NCBI GenBank assembly: GCA_037138335.1
Contig: JBAXIO010000014.1
Coordinates: forward strand, 1 to 64,000
DNA: 64,000 bases
Direction of reading: 5' to 3'
Source of the DNA: CAIRDP01 sp037138335
GTDB taxonomy: Bacteria > Bacteroidota > Bacteroidia > Bacteroidales > FEN-979
The notes under the pieces are model-generated. The model did not search any database. It saw only the letters and a program-made list of their open reading frames with translations, and was not told the origin of the DNA. How positions within the stretch are numbered: the first letter of the stretch is position 1; every line of letters begins with the position of its first letter. Both the position numbers and the translations under genes were made by a program. This document shows, in pieces, positions 23,457-32,504 of the stretch.

Positions 23457-26222
23457 ATGGACCAATTCTCATATCTCAATACGCCGGATAATGCCGTGAT
23501 AGAGGAACTTTTCGAGAAATTCCGCAAAGATCCTGAATCGGTAGATGAATCATGGCAAAAATTCTTTGAAGGCTTCGAATTCTGCCAGAAGAATTATAAA
23601 GCCGAGGAAGGCGAAGCTTTCCTCTATCCTAACGAGTTCAAGGTCATGAACCTGATCGCCGCTTACCGGCAGAGGGGGCATTTGTTCACAAAGACCAACC
23701 CTGTGCGCACCAGGCGAAAGTACACGCCAACACTTGATATTGAGAATTTCGGATTGGGCAAGGATGACCTGATCAAGCATTTCCAGGCCGGGAAGGAACT
23801 TGGCCTTGGCAATGCAAAACTCAGCGATATCATTGAACATCTTCAAAAAACCTATTGTGAATCGGTCGGCATCGAATATTATTATATCCGCAGGCCCGAG
23901 GTCGTTCAATGGTTTATCTCTAAAATGGAACCGGCCAGGAACGCTGCTTCATTTTCAATTGAAGAGAAAAGCATTATCCTGCAGAAGCTTTCCGGGGCAG
24001 TACTGATGGAAAAGTTCATCCATAAGAAGTTCCCCGGCCACAAAAGCTTCTCACTCGAAGGTGTTGAATCCCTTATTCCCGCCCTGGATGCGGTTATCAG
24101 GAAGGGTTCAGGTCTCGGTGTGAAAGAATTCATACTGGGCATGGCACACAGGGGTAGGCTGAATGTTCTTGGCAACATCATGCAGAAACCATTTAAACAG
24201 ATCTTTTCAGAATTTGAAGGGAAAGAATACAGCGATGACGAGCTCCTGGGTGATGTCAAGTACCATCTTGGCTATTCCACCATAGTTCCGGGCTCAGACG
24301 GCGAGCAGCTTAGCCTTACCCTTTGTCCGAACCCTTCCCACCTTGAAGCCGTTGACCCTGTTGCCGAAGGACTCGCACGCGGGCGCATCGACCATAATTA
24401 TGAGGGCGATAATTCGAAGGTCGTCACTATACTAATCCACGGCGATGCTTCGATTTCAGGCCAGGGTATCGTTTATGAGATAACCCAGATGGCCGACCTT
24501 GAAGCCTATAAAACCGGCGGGACCATCCACCTTGTAATCAATAACCAGATCGGTTTCACCACGAATTATCTTGACGGGAGATCAAGTGTTTACTGCACCG
24601 ATGTGGCAAAAGCCATACAGTCGCCCGTATTCCATGTAAATTCCGATGACGTTGAAGCGGTAGTTTATACGGTTCAGCTTGCCATGGAATTCCGTCAGCA
24701 TTTTCACAAAGACGTGTTCATCGACCTCCTTGGATACCGCAAATACGGGCATAACGAAAGCGATGAACCCCGGTTTACCCAGCCTATACTGTATAAAATC
24801 ATTGAGAAGCATCCCGACCCCCTCGAGATATACGTTGCAAAACTTGAAGAAGAAGGGCTTGCAACCAATTTTGACATAGAGGATCTGCGCACCGGGATCA
24901 ACACCGCGCTTGAACTGGCATTCCAGTCCTCAAAAACGATTGAAAAAGCTGATATTACCCCATTCCTCGGCCCCTTATGGAAAGATATCCGCAGGGCTTT
25001 GCCCGAGGATTTCGCCAGGTCTCCCATTACTGCGATCGGCGAATCAACTCTCAGGGAAATCGGTAACAAGCTGACCTTACTTCCAGATGGGATTAATTTC
25101 TTCCGCAAAATAGTGAAACTCCAGGAAGACCGTAGAGCCATGCTTGAAGGCGAAGGCAGGCTTGACTGGGCGATGGGTGAGCTCCTTGCATACGGTAGCC
25201 TGCTCAGGGAAGGCCGACCAATACGCATCAGCGGGCAGGATTCCCAGCGGGGCACCTTTTCACACCGGCATGCCGTGCTGACGGTTGAGGACTCGGAGGA
25301 CAAGTTCATTCCCCTTGATCATATCAGCGAGGAACAGGCCTCATTCAGGATCTACAATTCCCTGCTGTCGGAATACGGGGTGCTGGGTTTCGAATACGGG
25401 TTTGCATTCGCTACTCCCGGGGGACTTACTATATGGGAAGCCCAGTTCGGGGATTTCAATAACGGGACCCAGGTCATTATCGACCAGTATCTCAGCAGTG
25501 CTGAAGATAAGTGGAAAGTCATGAACGGGCTCGTCCTCTTCCTACCCCATGGCTATGAAGGCCAGGGGCCTGAACACTCCAGCGCCAGACTTGAACGCTT
25601 CCTGACCCTCTCGGGCCATTATAACTGGCAGATCGCTAACTGCACTACCCCCGCGAATTTCTTCCATCTTCTCAGGAGGCAACTTGTAAGGGAGTTCCGT
25701 AAACCACTTGTTGTATTCACTCCGAAAAGCCTGTTGAGGCACCCCCGCTGTGTTTCCCCCATCAGCGGGTTTACACATGGCGGATTCAGGGAAGTACTTG
25801 ACGATACGGGAGTGGATAAAAACAAAGTCAGCAAGCTGGCATTCTGTTCGGGGAAGGTATTCTATGATATCATGGAGAAAAGGGAACAGCTCGGGGTCGA
25901 TAACGTGGCCGTTATCAGGCTTGAACAGCTTTATCCCCTGCCCGAAGAGGAACTGAAACAAGTGGTTTCTTCCTATCCGAATGCCAAACATTTCGAATGG
26001 GTCCAGGAAGAACCCGCCAATATGGGCGCATTGAATTATATCGTCCACAATTTCCCGAAACTTAAACTGACCTATGTGGCCAGGCCGCCAAGCGGAAGCC
26101 CGGCCACAGGCTCATCACAACTTCACAAGGTACAGCAAAACCTCATTGTTGAAAAAGCCCTTGGAAAATGTACATGCGAATTTTCGTATGGTTCATGCAG
26201 GTTGCATTGTGCAGAAAAATGA
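23457..26222 (+). CDS. sucA: 2-oxoglutarate dehydrogenase, E1 component
   Basis: A 921-residue ThDP enzyme that decarboxylates 2-oxoglutarate and succinylates the lipoyl group of SucB in the oxidative TCA cycle. The N-terminus has the short E2-binding segment (W-Q-K-F-F-E-G-F). Inside are G-M-A-H-R-G-R-L-N-V-L, N-P-S-H-L-E-A-V-D-P-V, the ThDP region from G-D-A to N-N-Q-I-G-F-T-T, R-K-Y-G-H-N-E-x-D-E-P, and H-G-Y-E-G-Q-G-P-E-H-S-S-A-R-x-E-R. Length is normal. It lies directly behind dsbD and is separated from sucB by a T9SS cargo gene and a small lipoprotein gene. Confidence 0.96.
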   Translation: MDQFSYLNTPDNAVIEELFEKFRKDPESVDESWQKFFEGFEFCQKNYKAEEGEAFLYPNEFKVMNLIAAYRQRGHLFTKTNPVRTRRKYTPTLDIENFGLGKDDLIKHFQAGKELGLGNAKLSDIIEHLQKTYCESVGIEYYYIRRPEVVQWFISKMEPARNAASFSIEEKSIILQKLSGAVLMEKFIHKKFPGHKSFSLEGVESLIPALDAVIRKGSGLGVKEFILGMAHRGRLNVLGNIMQKPFKQIFSEFEGKEYSDDELLGDVKYHLGYSTIVPGSDGEQLSLTLCPNPSHLEAVDPVAEGLARGRIDHNYEGDNSKVVTILIHGDASISGQGIVYEITQMADLEAYKTGGTIHLVINNQIGFTTNYLDGRSSVYCTDVAKAIQSPVFHVNSDDVEAVVYTVQLAMEFRQHFHKDVFIDLLGYRKYGHNESDEPRFTQPILYKIIEKHPDPLEIYVAKLEEEGLATNFDIEDLRTGINTALELAFQSSKTIEKADITPFLGPLWKDIRRALPEDFARSPITAIGESTLREIGNKLTLLPDGINFFRKIVKLQEDRRAMLEGEGRLDWAMGELLAYGSLLREGRPIRISGQDSQRGTFSHRHAVLTVEDSEDKFIPLDHISEEQASFRIYNSLLSEYGVLGFEYGFAFATPGGLTIWEAQFGDFNNGTQVIIDQYLSSAEDKWKVMNGLVLFLPHGYEGQGPEHSSARLERFLTLSGHYNWQIANCTTPANFFHLLRRQLVREFRKPLVVFTPKSLLRHPRCVSPISGFTHGGFREVLDDTGVDKNKVSKLAFCSGKVFYDIMEKREQLGVDNVAVIRLEQLYPLPEEELKQVVSSYPNAKHFEWVQEEPANMGALNYIVHNFPKLKLTYVARPPSGSPATGSSQLHKVQQNLIVEKALGKCTCEFSYGSCRLHCAEK

Positions 26223-26231
26223 CACCTCAAA

Positions 26232-26263
26232 TTTTGGAACGGGAACATTATTTAGTACCTTAG
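26232..26263 (+). promoter_or_regulatory. Promoter (TTTTG - 19 bp - TACCTTAG) for the T9SS cargo gene
   Basis: A -33 element TTTTG at 26232-26236 and a -7 box TACCTTAG at 26256-26263 (one change from the TAnnTTTG core) are 19 bp apart, 20 nt before the ATG at 26284. Confidence 0.6.
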
Positions 26264-26283
26264 CATTTCCAAAACAAAAGACC

Positions 26284-28152
26284 ATGAAAAAATTGTACCT
26301 GTTTTTATTGATCTGCCTGTTGCCTGCCGGTTTAACCATTGCACAGCAGTCTAAAGCCGACATGTCGGCCCTTGACAGAATGTATCATCCGACTACCGGT
26401 TCAAAAGCGCTTCATTTTTCCGTTCCATGCGCAGGTTTTGTAAACAACCCTTCGGCCGACCTGCAGTGGCGTGCAATCGTAAACCCGGCGCCAATAAGAC
26501 ATTCCACCGAGAAGAACGAAGAGGTTGAAAGGCTTAAAGCTGAGCGCCTCCGGATGAAACTTGCCAACCCTGGGCTTAAATCAGCAGCCTCTGAGAACTC
26601 AGGCAACGGGGCTACGCCCGAGATTGGTACTAATTTCGGAGGCAACCACTGCAATGGAAGCTCCCCCCTTGACAATACCATTGCCGTTTCCAACGACGGG
26701 AGGATTGTGAGTGTATCAAACACCACCATTTTCTATACCAATACTTCAGGAGCCAATTTGTATTATAATAACCTGATCTCCTTTATAGGCGACAGTGAGA
26801 TTACCGGGGTTTGCGACCCTGTCGTTATCTATGATGGCACGGTTGACCGCTTTGTATTTTTCTGCCAGGTTTCACCCCTGAATTCAGTAAAATCAAAATT
26901 GCTGGTGTTCTTCTCCAAGTCGAATAACCCTGGCGACGGATGGCATTATTACAAACTCTCGGGCAACCCCCTGGGCGACGCAAGCGCTTTCGATTACCCG
27001 AAACTGGCCTACTCCAACAACGAGCTGTATATAACCGGCAACCTCTTCCGTGATTCCGACGGGAAGTTCAACCAGGCCGTACTTTACCAGATCACCAAAG
27101 GCCCTGCTTTCAGCGGGGGGACAATTAACTTCACGGTATGGCACGGCATCCAGGGCAACCCGTTCACATTATGCCCCCTTTCCTTTGGACAGCAGGGGAG
27201 TTACGGTCCGGGATGCTACCTGGTCGCCACTTCATCCTCAGATGACAATAAATTCAGCTTCTATGATCTTACAGATGATCTTTCAACCGGCCTGGCAGAA
27301 TTAAAATACTATTCAATAAACACCAATGCTTACCAGGTTGCGCCGGATGCCCTCCAGCCAGGCACCGCTGTAAAGCTGAACACAAATGATGCCCGCACAC
27401 TGAGTGGTTTTTACCTCAACAAGGTTGTTCATTTCGTATTCAATTCGGTTTATACGAACAATTATTGCGGTATCAATTACAACAGGTTTGACCTGACTGC
27501 ATCACAGAACAGATCGATCGTTTTCGGGCTCGACGGAGCCGATTATTCCTATCCTTCGGTAGCCTCAAGCGGGGTGAACAACAGCGACCAGGCTGTCCTT
27601 ATTGGATTTCAGAAGTCCACAACCACATCTTACCCCTCGATACGGGTTGTAGAATGTGACAATACAATGGCATGGTCGGGTTCGGTTGAAGTAAGGTCAG
27701 GCGACAATTATGTATATTATACCGGTGACCCCGAACGATGGGGCGATTATTCGGGGATCTACCGCAAATACAATGCCACCAGGCCTACCTGCTGGATAAG
27801 TGGGGCCTTCGGCGGTAGCGACAACCAATGGGATACATGGATTGCCGAAGTGTTCGATAATTCAAACGGAATTGAAACAGTTGCAAGCCAGACAGCTTCC
27901 CTCAGTGTGTACCCTAACCCGGTGGTCAATATCTTCTCTTTGGATTTCACTCTTGAGGAAGCCTCTCCTCTTACCATCGATATCATTGACAACAATGGTC
28001 AACTTGTTAAGAAACTATATGAAGGCAAAGGATATCAGGGTAAAAACATACTTACTTTTAATAAGGCAAACCTGAAACCCGGAATATATTTCATTATCCT
28101 GAAGTCGAATGAAACTGTGTTGAAAAATGAAAAACTCATTATCGGCGGTTAA
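26284..28152 (+). CDS. Secreted protein with T9SS sorting domain
   Basis: A 622-residue extracellular protein. The ATG at 26284 is chosen because the signal peptide (M-K-K-L-Y-L-F-L-L, cleavage after T-I-A) begins there and a promoter precedes it; a longer reading would overlap sucA. The body (about 130-540) looks like a beta-rich adhesin or propeller with several D-N-T-I-A-V-S-N and F-F-S-K-S-N-N-P-G-D-G-W-type elements, of unknown function. The last 80 residues form a T9SS type A sorting domain (S-V-Y-P-N-P-V, N-G-Q-L-V, G-I-Y-F-I-I, ending K-L-I-I-G-G). Its place between sucA and sucB is odd. Confidence 0.88.
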   Translation: MKKLYLFLLICLLPAGLTIAQQSKADMSALDRMYHPTTGSKALHFSVPCAGFVNNPSADLQWRAIVNPAPIRHSTEKNEEVERLKAERLRMKLANPGLKSAASENSGNGATPEIGTNFGGNHCNGSSPLDNTIAVSNDGRIVSVSNTTIFYTNTSGANLYYNNLISFIGDSEITGVCDPVVIYDGTVDRFVFFCQVSPLNSVKSKLLVFFSKSNNPGDGWHYYKLSGNPLGDASAFDYPKLAYSNNELYITGNLFRDSDGKFNQAVLYQITKGPAFSGGTINFTVWHGIQGNPFTLCPLSFGQQGSYGPGCYLVATSSSDDNKFSFYDLTDDLSTGLAELKYYSINTNAYQVAPDALQPGTAVKLNTNDARTLSGFYLNKVVHFVFNSVYTNNYCGINYNRFDLTASQNRSIVFGLDGADYSYPSVASSGVNNSDQAVLIGFQKSTTTSYPSIRVVECDNTMAWSGSVEVRSGDNYVYYTGDPERWGDYSGIYRKYNATRPTCWISGAFGGSDNQWDTWIAEVFDNSNGIETVASQTASLSVYPNPVVNIFSLDFTLEEASPLTIDIIDNNGQLVKKLYEGKGYQGKNILTFNKANLKPGIYFIILKSNETVLKNEKLIIGG

Positions 28153-28357
28153 AATCCTCGTCCTGCTTCCACTGCTGTTTTTCTGCAGCCCGAAAACCTC
28201 ACAACAGGTGGCGGGCAAGGCAGATAAAGCGGGCGAGGTCAGGGTTGACACTTTGAACAAATCGGCTCCCACCCAAATAAATCAAAGGATCATACACAAT
28301 TCTGCCGACCAGAAAACCGTTGATTCCTTAAAGAAAGTCAGGGAGAAAAGGAAATAA
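28127..28357 (+). CDS. Small putative lipoprotein between the cargo gene and sucB
   Basis: A 76-residue product. It begins with a basic, hydrophobic segment ending in L-L-F-F-C, which looks like a lipoprotein signal with an imperfect lipobox (Phe before Cys), followed by a polar, charged tail finishing K-K-V-R-E-K-R-K. The start lies inside the last 26 nt of the T9SS gene in another frame, and the stop is 2 nt before sucB. The tight packing supports a real gene; no family is recognised. Alternative: non-coding filler. Confidence 0.5.
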   Translation: MKNSLSAVKILVLLPLLFFCSPKTSQQVAGKADKAGEVRVDTLNKSAPTQINQRIIHNSADQKTVDSLKKVREKRK

Positions 28358-28359
28358 TT

Positions 28360-29628
28360 ATGGCTATTGAGATCAGGGTCCCCAGTCCGGGTGAATCTAT
28401 AACACAGGTGCAGCTTGCAAAATGGCTTGTAAACGACGGGGAACAGGTTGAAAGAGACCAGGAAGTCGTCGAAATCGATTCCGACAAGGCATCTTTTCCT
28501 GTAGCATCACCCGAAGACGGGGTCATACGTTTCAAAGCGGCAGAAGGGGACACCATTGGCGTAGGTGCGGTTATTGCTGTTATTGAGCCTGGTTCCGGGG
28601 CCGGCCCGGCAGGTAAAAAGTCAGAAGTTCAAGGTTCTGCGACCAGAGCGGAAACACCGGAAAAGGCTGCTTCCTCCCTGCCGGCAGCCAGGGAGGACAG
28701 GAACAGGCCCGGCGGGCCTGGAGAAGACCTGGAGAAACTGCATGCTTCCCCTCTTGCAAAAAAAATCATTGAAGAAAAGGGGGTCAGGGTAAATGAGCTC
28801 GCCAGGGCTTACCCCGGGAAGAAAATTAACCGGAATGATGTTGAAACATTCATCAAAGACAGGAAGGCCGACGCTCCGTTATCCGCATTCGGCAATATAA
28901 GAAAAGAAGAGAGGAAGAAGCTTACGACCCTGAGGCTTAAACTTGCCGAGAGACTGGTTGCTGTTAAGAACCAGACTGCCATGCTTACGACTTTCAACGA
29001 GATCAACATGAGCTCGGCACTTAAGCTCAAAGACAGGTACAGCGAGGTATTCAAACAGAAATATGGTGTGGGTATCGGGCTGATGTCGCTGTTTGCCAAG
29101 GCTGTGACTATAGCCATCAGGGACTTCCCCCTGGTGAACAGTATGATTGACGGGGATGAACTTGTCAGCCCTACGTTTGTGGATATCGGTATTGCCGTGA
29201 GCGCCCCCAAAGGCCTCGTGGTTCCGGTGATCAGGAACGCGGAAACGCTGAGCCTTGCAGAACTGGAGATCAAAGTCAAGGAATATGCCGTAAAGGCCCG
29301 TGACGGCAAACTCAGTATAGATGACATGAAAGGCGGCACGTTTACCATTACGAATGGAGGCGTATTCGGATCCCTGATGTCAACCCCTATCCTTAACCCG
29401 CCCCAAAGTGCAATACTTGGGATGCATAAGATCATGGACAGGCCTATCGCAGTCGACAGGCAGGTCGTGGTTGCGCCTATGATGTATATTGCGCTTTCGT
29501 ATGACCACCGCGTGATTGACGGCAAAGATTCGGTAGGGTTTCTCATCAAAGTAAAGGAACTGATTGAAGACCCGCTCAAAATGCTCACTATGGGCGAAGA
29601 CCCGGTAACGCTTCTGCTCGACCTGTAA
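28360..29628 (+). CDS. sucB: 2-oxoglutarate dehydrogenase, E2 component (dihydrolipoamide succinyltransferase)
   Basis: A 422-residue core subunit of the 2-oxoglutarate dehydrogenase complex that carries the succinyl group on lipoate and transfers it to CoA. Residues 1-78 are one lipoyl domain with E-I-D-S-D-K43-A-S-F, Lys43 being lipoylated. A variable linker follows, then the E3-binding domain (about 125-162, A-S-P-L-A-K-K-I) and the acyltransferase domain with S-Y-D-H-R-V-I-D-G, the catalytic His being in that motif. It is full length. nadB begins 13 nt downstream. The E3 gene is not in this window. Confidence 0.96.
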   Translation: MAIEIRVPSPGESITQVQLAKWLVNDGEQVERDQEVVEIDSDKASFPVASPEDGVIRFKAAEGDTIGVGAVIAVIEPGSGAGPAGKKSEVQGSATRAETPEKAASSLPAAREDRNRPGGPGEDLEKLHASPLAKKIIEEKGVRVNELARAYPGKKINRNDVETFIKDRKADAPLSAFGNIRKEERKKLTTLRLKLAERLVAVKNQTAMLTTFNEINMSSALKLKDRYSEVFKQKYGVGIGLMSLFAKAVTIAIRDFPLVNSMIDGDELVSPTFVDIGIAVSAPKGLVVPVIRNAETLSLAELEIKVKEYAVKARDGKLSIDDMKGGTFTITNGGVFGSLMSTPILNPPQSAILGMHKIMDRPIAVDRQVVVAPMMYIALSYDHRVIDGKDSVGFLIKVKELIEDPLKMLTMGEDPVTLLLDL

Positions 29629-29641
29629 AGACTCATGGATC

Positions 29642-31216
29642 ATGCAAAGAAAAGTTGATTTCCTGGTAATCGGTTCAGGCATAGCCGGTTTATCTTTCGC
29701 CTTAAAGGTTGCCAGGCATGGCAAGGTCTGTATTGTGACCAAATCCAAAATGGATGACACGGCTACCAGTTGGGCCCAGGGTGGGATTGCAGCAGTGATG
29801 CATACGCCTGACACTTTTGAAAAACATATACAGGATACGATCATTGCGGGCGACGGTCTTTGTGATGAACATATCGTGCGGCTTACTATCACCGAATCAA
29901 CCGACCGAATACGCGAACTGATCAGGTGGGGGGCAAAGTTCGACAAGACAAAATCGGGTAAATTCGACCTGGCCAAGGAAGGAGGCCATTCCGAATACAG
30001 GGTGATGCACCATAAGGATAAAACAGGACGGGAGATCGAGGATACCCTGCTTGACCAGGTTAAACGTCATCCGAACATTGAAATCCTTGAGGACCATTTC
30101 ACCGTAGATGTTATCACGCAGCATCACCTGGGTATTGAAGTAAACAAAAAAACCAGGGATATCACCTGCTATGGGGTGTATGTAATCAATCCCCGCACCC
30201 GGCTGGTCGATACCATACTTTCAAAAATCACCCTTATCGCAACCGGAGGGGCGGGCAACGTTTATACGAATACCACTAACCCTCTGATCTCCACCGGCGA
30301 CGGCATTGCGATGGTATACAGGGCCAAGGGGGCTGTCGACAATATGGAATTCATACAGTTCCATCCGACTTCCCTGTATAATCCCGATGAAAAGCCTGCT
30401 TTTCTTATCTCTGAAGCAGTGAGGGGTTTCGGGGCCCACCTCGTGACCCGCGAAGGGAAGGAATTCATGTACAAATACGATTCAAGGCTCGCCCTGGCCC
30501 CAAGGGATATCGTAACCCGGGCCATCGACAACGAAATGAAGATCAGCGGGGATGATTATGTATGCCTTGATTGCCGCCACCTTCCAAAGAACGAAGTGAT
30601 CAATCATTTTCCGACAATCTATGCAAAATGCCTCAGCATCGGGATAGACATTACCAGGGACCTTATCCCTGTTGTCCCTGCGGCACATTATACATGCGGG
30701 GGAATACGTACCGATGAATTTGGACGAAGCACGATCCAGAACCTGTATGCTTCAGGTGAATGTGCTTCCACCGGACTCCACGGGGCTAACCGGCTTGCAT
30801 CAAACTCCCTTCTTGAATCACTGGTTTTCTCGCATCGTTCAAGTTTCGATGCAATCAGCAAATTTAAGTACATTCAGGTACGTGACGATGTCCCCGACTG
30901 GAATGCCGAGGGTACCGTGCTTAATGAGGAAATGGTGCTGATCACGCAAACGCTTAAAGAAGTGCAAAGCATCATGAGCAATTACGTGGGTATTGTCAGG
31001 TCAAACCTCCGCCTGAAACGTGCACAGGACCGTCTTGAAATTTTATACAGGGAAACGGAAGAATTGTATGACAGGTCTATACTTACGATGAAGATTTGTG
31101 AAGTGCGCAACCTGATCAATATAGGTTACCTTATTATAAAAGCTGCAAGGGCAAGGCATGAAAGCAGGGGGTTACATTATTCTCTTGATTATCCCAGTGT
31201 TTCTAAAAAGAAGTAA
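29642..31216 (+). CDS. nadB: L-aspartate oxidase
   Basis: A 524-residue FAD enzyme oxidising L-aspartate to iminoaspartate, the first step of NAD synthesis; in anaerobes fumarate can replace oxygen as electron acceptor. Seen are the FAD motif G-S-G-I-A-G-L-S-F-A, S-W-A-Q-G-G-I-A-A-V, E-G-G-H-S, H-x-D-K-T-G-R-E-I, Q-F-H-P-T, and H-Y-T-C-G-G-I with S-G-E-C-A-S-T-G-L-H-G-A-N-R-L-A-S-N-S-L. These, with the C-terminal helical domain, distinguish it from fumarate reductase. Length is normal. It follows sucB by 13 nt. Confidence 0.95.
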   Translation: MQRKVDFLVIGSGIAGLSFALKVARHGKVCIVTKSKMDDTATSWAQGGIAAVMHTPDTFEKHIQDTIIAGDGLCDEHIVRLTITESTDRIRELIRWGAKFDKTKSGKFDLAKEGGHSEYRVMHHKDKTGREIEDTLLDQVKRHPNIEILEDHFTVDVITQHHLGIEVNKKTRDITCYGVYVINPRTRLVDTILSKITLIATGGAGNVYTNTTNPLISTGDGIAMVYRAKGAVDNMEFIQFHPTSLYNPDEKPAFLISEAVRGFGAHLVTREGKEFMYKYDSRLALAPRDIVTRAIDNEMKISGDDYVCLDCRHLPKNEVINHFPTIYAKCLSIGIDITRDLIPVVPAAHYTCGGIRTDEFGRSTIQNLYASGECASTGLHGANRLASNSLLESLVFSHRSSFDAISKFKYIQVRDDVPDWNAEGTVLNEEMVLITQTLKEVQSIMSNYVGIVRSNLRLKRAQDRLEILYRETEELYDRSILTMKICEVRNLINIGYLIIKAARARHESRGLHYSLDYPSVSKKK

Positions 31217-31258
31217 GGCTTAGTCTTTCAGTATTTTTAACAATAACCCCATCTGTTT

Positions 31259-31792
31259 ATGGCTCTTATAAAAGCTGTTAAAGGAGTTGTCCCTGAATTC
31301 GGCTCAAACTGTTTCTTAGCCGATAATGCAACCATTACCGGGGAAGTAGTTATGGGCGATAACTGCAGTGTTTGGTTCAATGCCGTAATACGAGGTGATG
31401 TTCACTACATACATATAGGGAACAATGTCAACGTACAGGACGGGGCTGTAATCCATTGCACCTACCAGAAATGGCCGGTTGATATCGGCAATAATGTTTC
31501 TATCGCCCACAATGCCATTATCCACGGTTGCACAATCCAGGATAATGTCCTGATAGGAATGGGCGCCATCATTATGGACGGGGCCGTCATCAACTCAAAC
31601 TCAATAATTGGAGCCGGGGCCCTTATCACCGAAGGGACTGTAGTGGAATCTGGCTCAGTATGGGCCGGTGTACCGGCAAAAAAAGTGAAGGATATTGACA
31701 GGGAACTTCTCGAAGGGCAGGTGAACAGGATCTCACGGAACTACAACCGGTATGCTTCCTGGTACGGCGATGACCCGTCTTCATGGAAATAA
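31259..31792 (+). CDS. Gamma-class carbonic anhydrase-like hexapeptide protein
   Basis: A 177-residue left-handed beta-helix protein. The hexapeptide turns ([LIV]-G-x4) run through most of the chain. The metal site of the gamma carbonic anhydrase family is intact: H66 in V-I-H-C, H84 and H89 in I-A-H-N-A-I-I-H-G, with R45-G-D before them. Members may hydrate CO2 or bind other ligands. It is the last gene before a strong terminator, 42 nt after nadB. Family certain; carbonic anhydrase activity likely but not shown. Confidence 0.9.
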   Translation: MALIKAVKGVVPEFGSNCFLADNATITGEVVMGDNCSVWFNAVIRGDVHYIHIGNNVNVQDGAVIHCTYQKWPVDIGNNVSIAHNAIIHGCTIQDNVLIGMGAIIMDGAVINSNSIIGAGALITEGTVVESGSVWAGVPAKKVKDIDRELLEGQVNRISRNYNRYASWYGDDPSSWK

Positions 31793-31824
31793 AAAAACCC
31801 GGCCTGTGAAAGGCCGGGTTTTTT
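31792..31824 (+). terminator. Strong intrinsic terminator after the carbonic anhydrase-like gene
   Basis: AACCCGGCCT and AGGCCGGGTT form a stem around a 5-nt loop (31806-31810); A-rich sequence precedes it and six T follow, so the stem extends to 14 bp. It closes the dsbD-to-carbonic-anhydrase run and, being symmetrical, could serve both strands. Confidence 0.92.
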
Positions 31825-31865
31825 ATGTGATTAGTGATTGGTGAACCGTGATCAGTGATCAGTGA
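31824..31865. repeat. Heptamer tandem repeat, six units of NNNGTGA
   Basis: Directly behind the terminator six 7-bp units follow without gaps: TATGTGA, TTAGTGA, TTGGTGA, ACCGTGA, TCAGTGA, TCAGTGA. The last four bases GTGA are constant. The reverse complement of the same unit forms the array at 45391-45425. Confidence 0.9.
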
Positions 31866-31899
31866 ATAAAATCAACAAACTGTCACTGTTCTGTGTCCA

Positions 31900-32421
31900 C
31901 TAGTTCGTAATTCCAAGTCTCTTCTTAACCAGGGGCATGACATCATCGCCGGGTTCGCTGTAAAGCACAACATCTTCAATGGAATTAAGGATATAGGTGT
32001 ATTTGTTTTCTTTCGCAACTTCTTTAACAGCAGCTTTTGCCTTGTCAATAAAAGGCTGAACAAGTTCCTGCTGTTTTGCCTGCATGTCAGTTTGTGCTTT
32101 CTGCTGGAAAGCATCGATACGGGCCTGAAGGTCCTGGAGTTCCTTTTCCTTTGTCTGTTTGATCAGATCCGACATGGTTGCACTTTGTGACTGGTAATCC
32201 ATGTATTTGTTTTCAAATTCCGATTTCATTGCATCCATCTGGTCTGTAAGGGTCTTCTGGTAAACCTGGAGTTTAATCTTTACGGAATCAATGCCAGGCA
32301 TGGCCTGCAGGAGTGTGTTGAATTCAATGTGGCCTATTTTTATAGGATTCTGTGCCTGGGCTATTGCCGACATACAGAAAATAATTGCAACAACAGCTAA
32401 AGTCTTTACTAAATTTTTCAT
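31900..32421 (-). CDS. OmpH/Skp-family periplasmic chaperone (second copy)
   Basis: A 173-residue periplasmic protein. Signal peptide at 1-23 (cleavage after A-Q-A). It then reads I-K-I-G-H-I-E-F-N-T-L-L-Q-A-M-P, the conserved opening strand of OmpH/Skp, followed by a long Gln/Lys/Glu-rich coiled coil (about 50-130) with the family mark K-E-K-E-L-Q-D-L-Q-A-R-I-D-A-F-Q-Q, and a short closing strand (Y-T-Y-I-L-N). Skp trimers hold unfolded outer-membrane proteins on the way to BamA, encoded upstream. It has its own promoter and is a paralogue of the next gene. Confidence 0.9.
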   Translation of the reverse strand: MKNLVKTLAVVAIIFCMSAIAQAQNPIKIGHIEFNTLLQAMPGIDSVKIKLQVYQKTLTDQMDAMKSEFENKYMDYQSQSATMSDLIKQTKEKELQDLQARIDAFQQKAQTDMQAKQQELVQPFIDKAKAAVKEVAKENKYTYILNSIEDVVLYSEPGDDVMPLVKKRLGITN

Positions 32422-32459
32422 TTTGTGCTATTAAATGGTTTATACTTCTATTGGGTTTG

Positions 32460-32489
32460 CAAAATTATTAAAAATTCCTGAATGCCAAA
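32460..32489 (-). promoter_or_regulatory. Promoter (TTTG - 18 bp - TAATTTTG) for the second Skp/OmpH gene
   Basis: On the minus strand a -33 TTTG (32486-32489) and -7 TAATTTTG (32460-32467) are 18 bp apart, 38 nt before the ATG; both boxes are exact. Confidence 0.7.
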
Positions 32490-32504
32490 CAATCAGCAAG
32501 GGCC

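Noticed and set aside
24704..25309. Long open frame antisense to sucA
   Set aside because: Same reasons: Ser-rich shadow of a strongly coding region.
26074..26283. Upstream extension of the T9SS cargo gene into sucA
   Set aside because: The signal peptide and promoter fix the start at 26284; the extension is out-of-frame sucA sequence.
28809..29636. Long open frame antisense to sucB (275 codons)
   Set aside because: It mirrors the codon pattern of sucB, has no promoter and shows a low-complexity Ser/Leu/Ile-rich product; a shadow frame.
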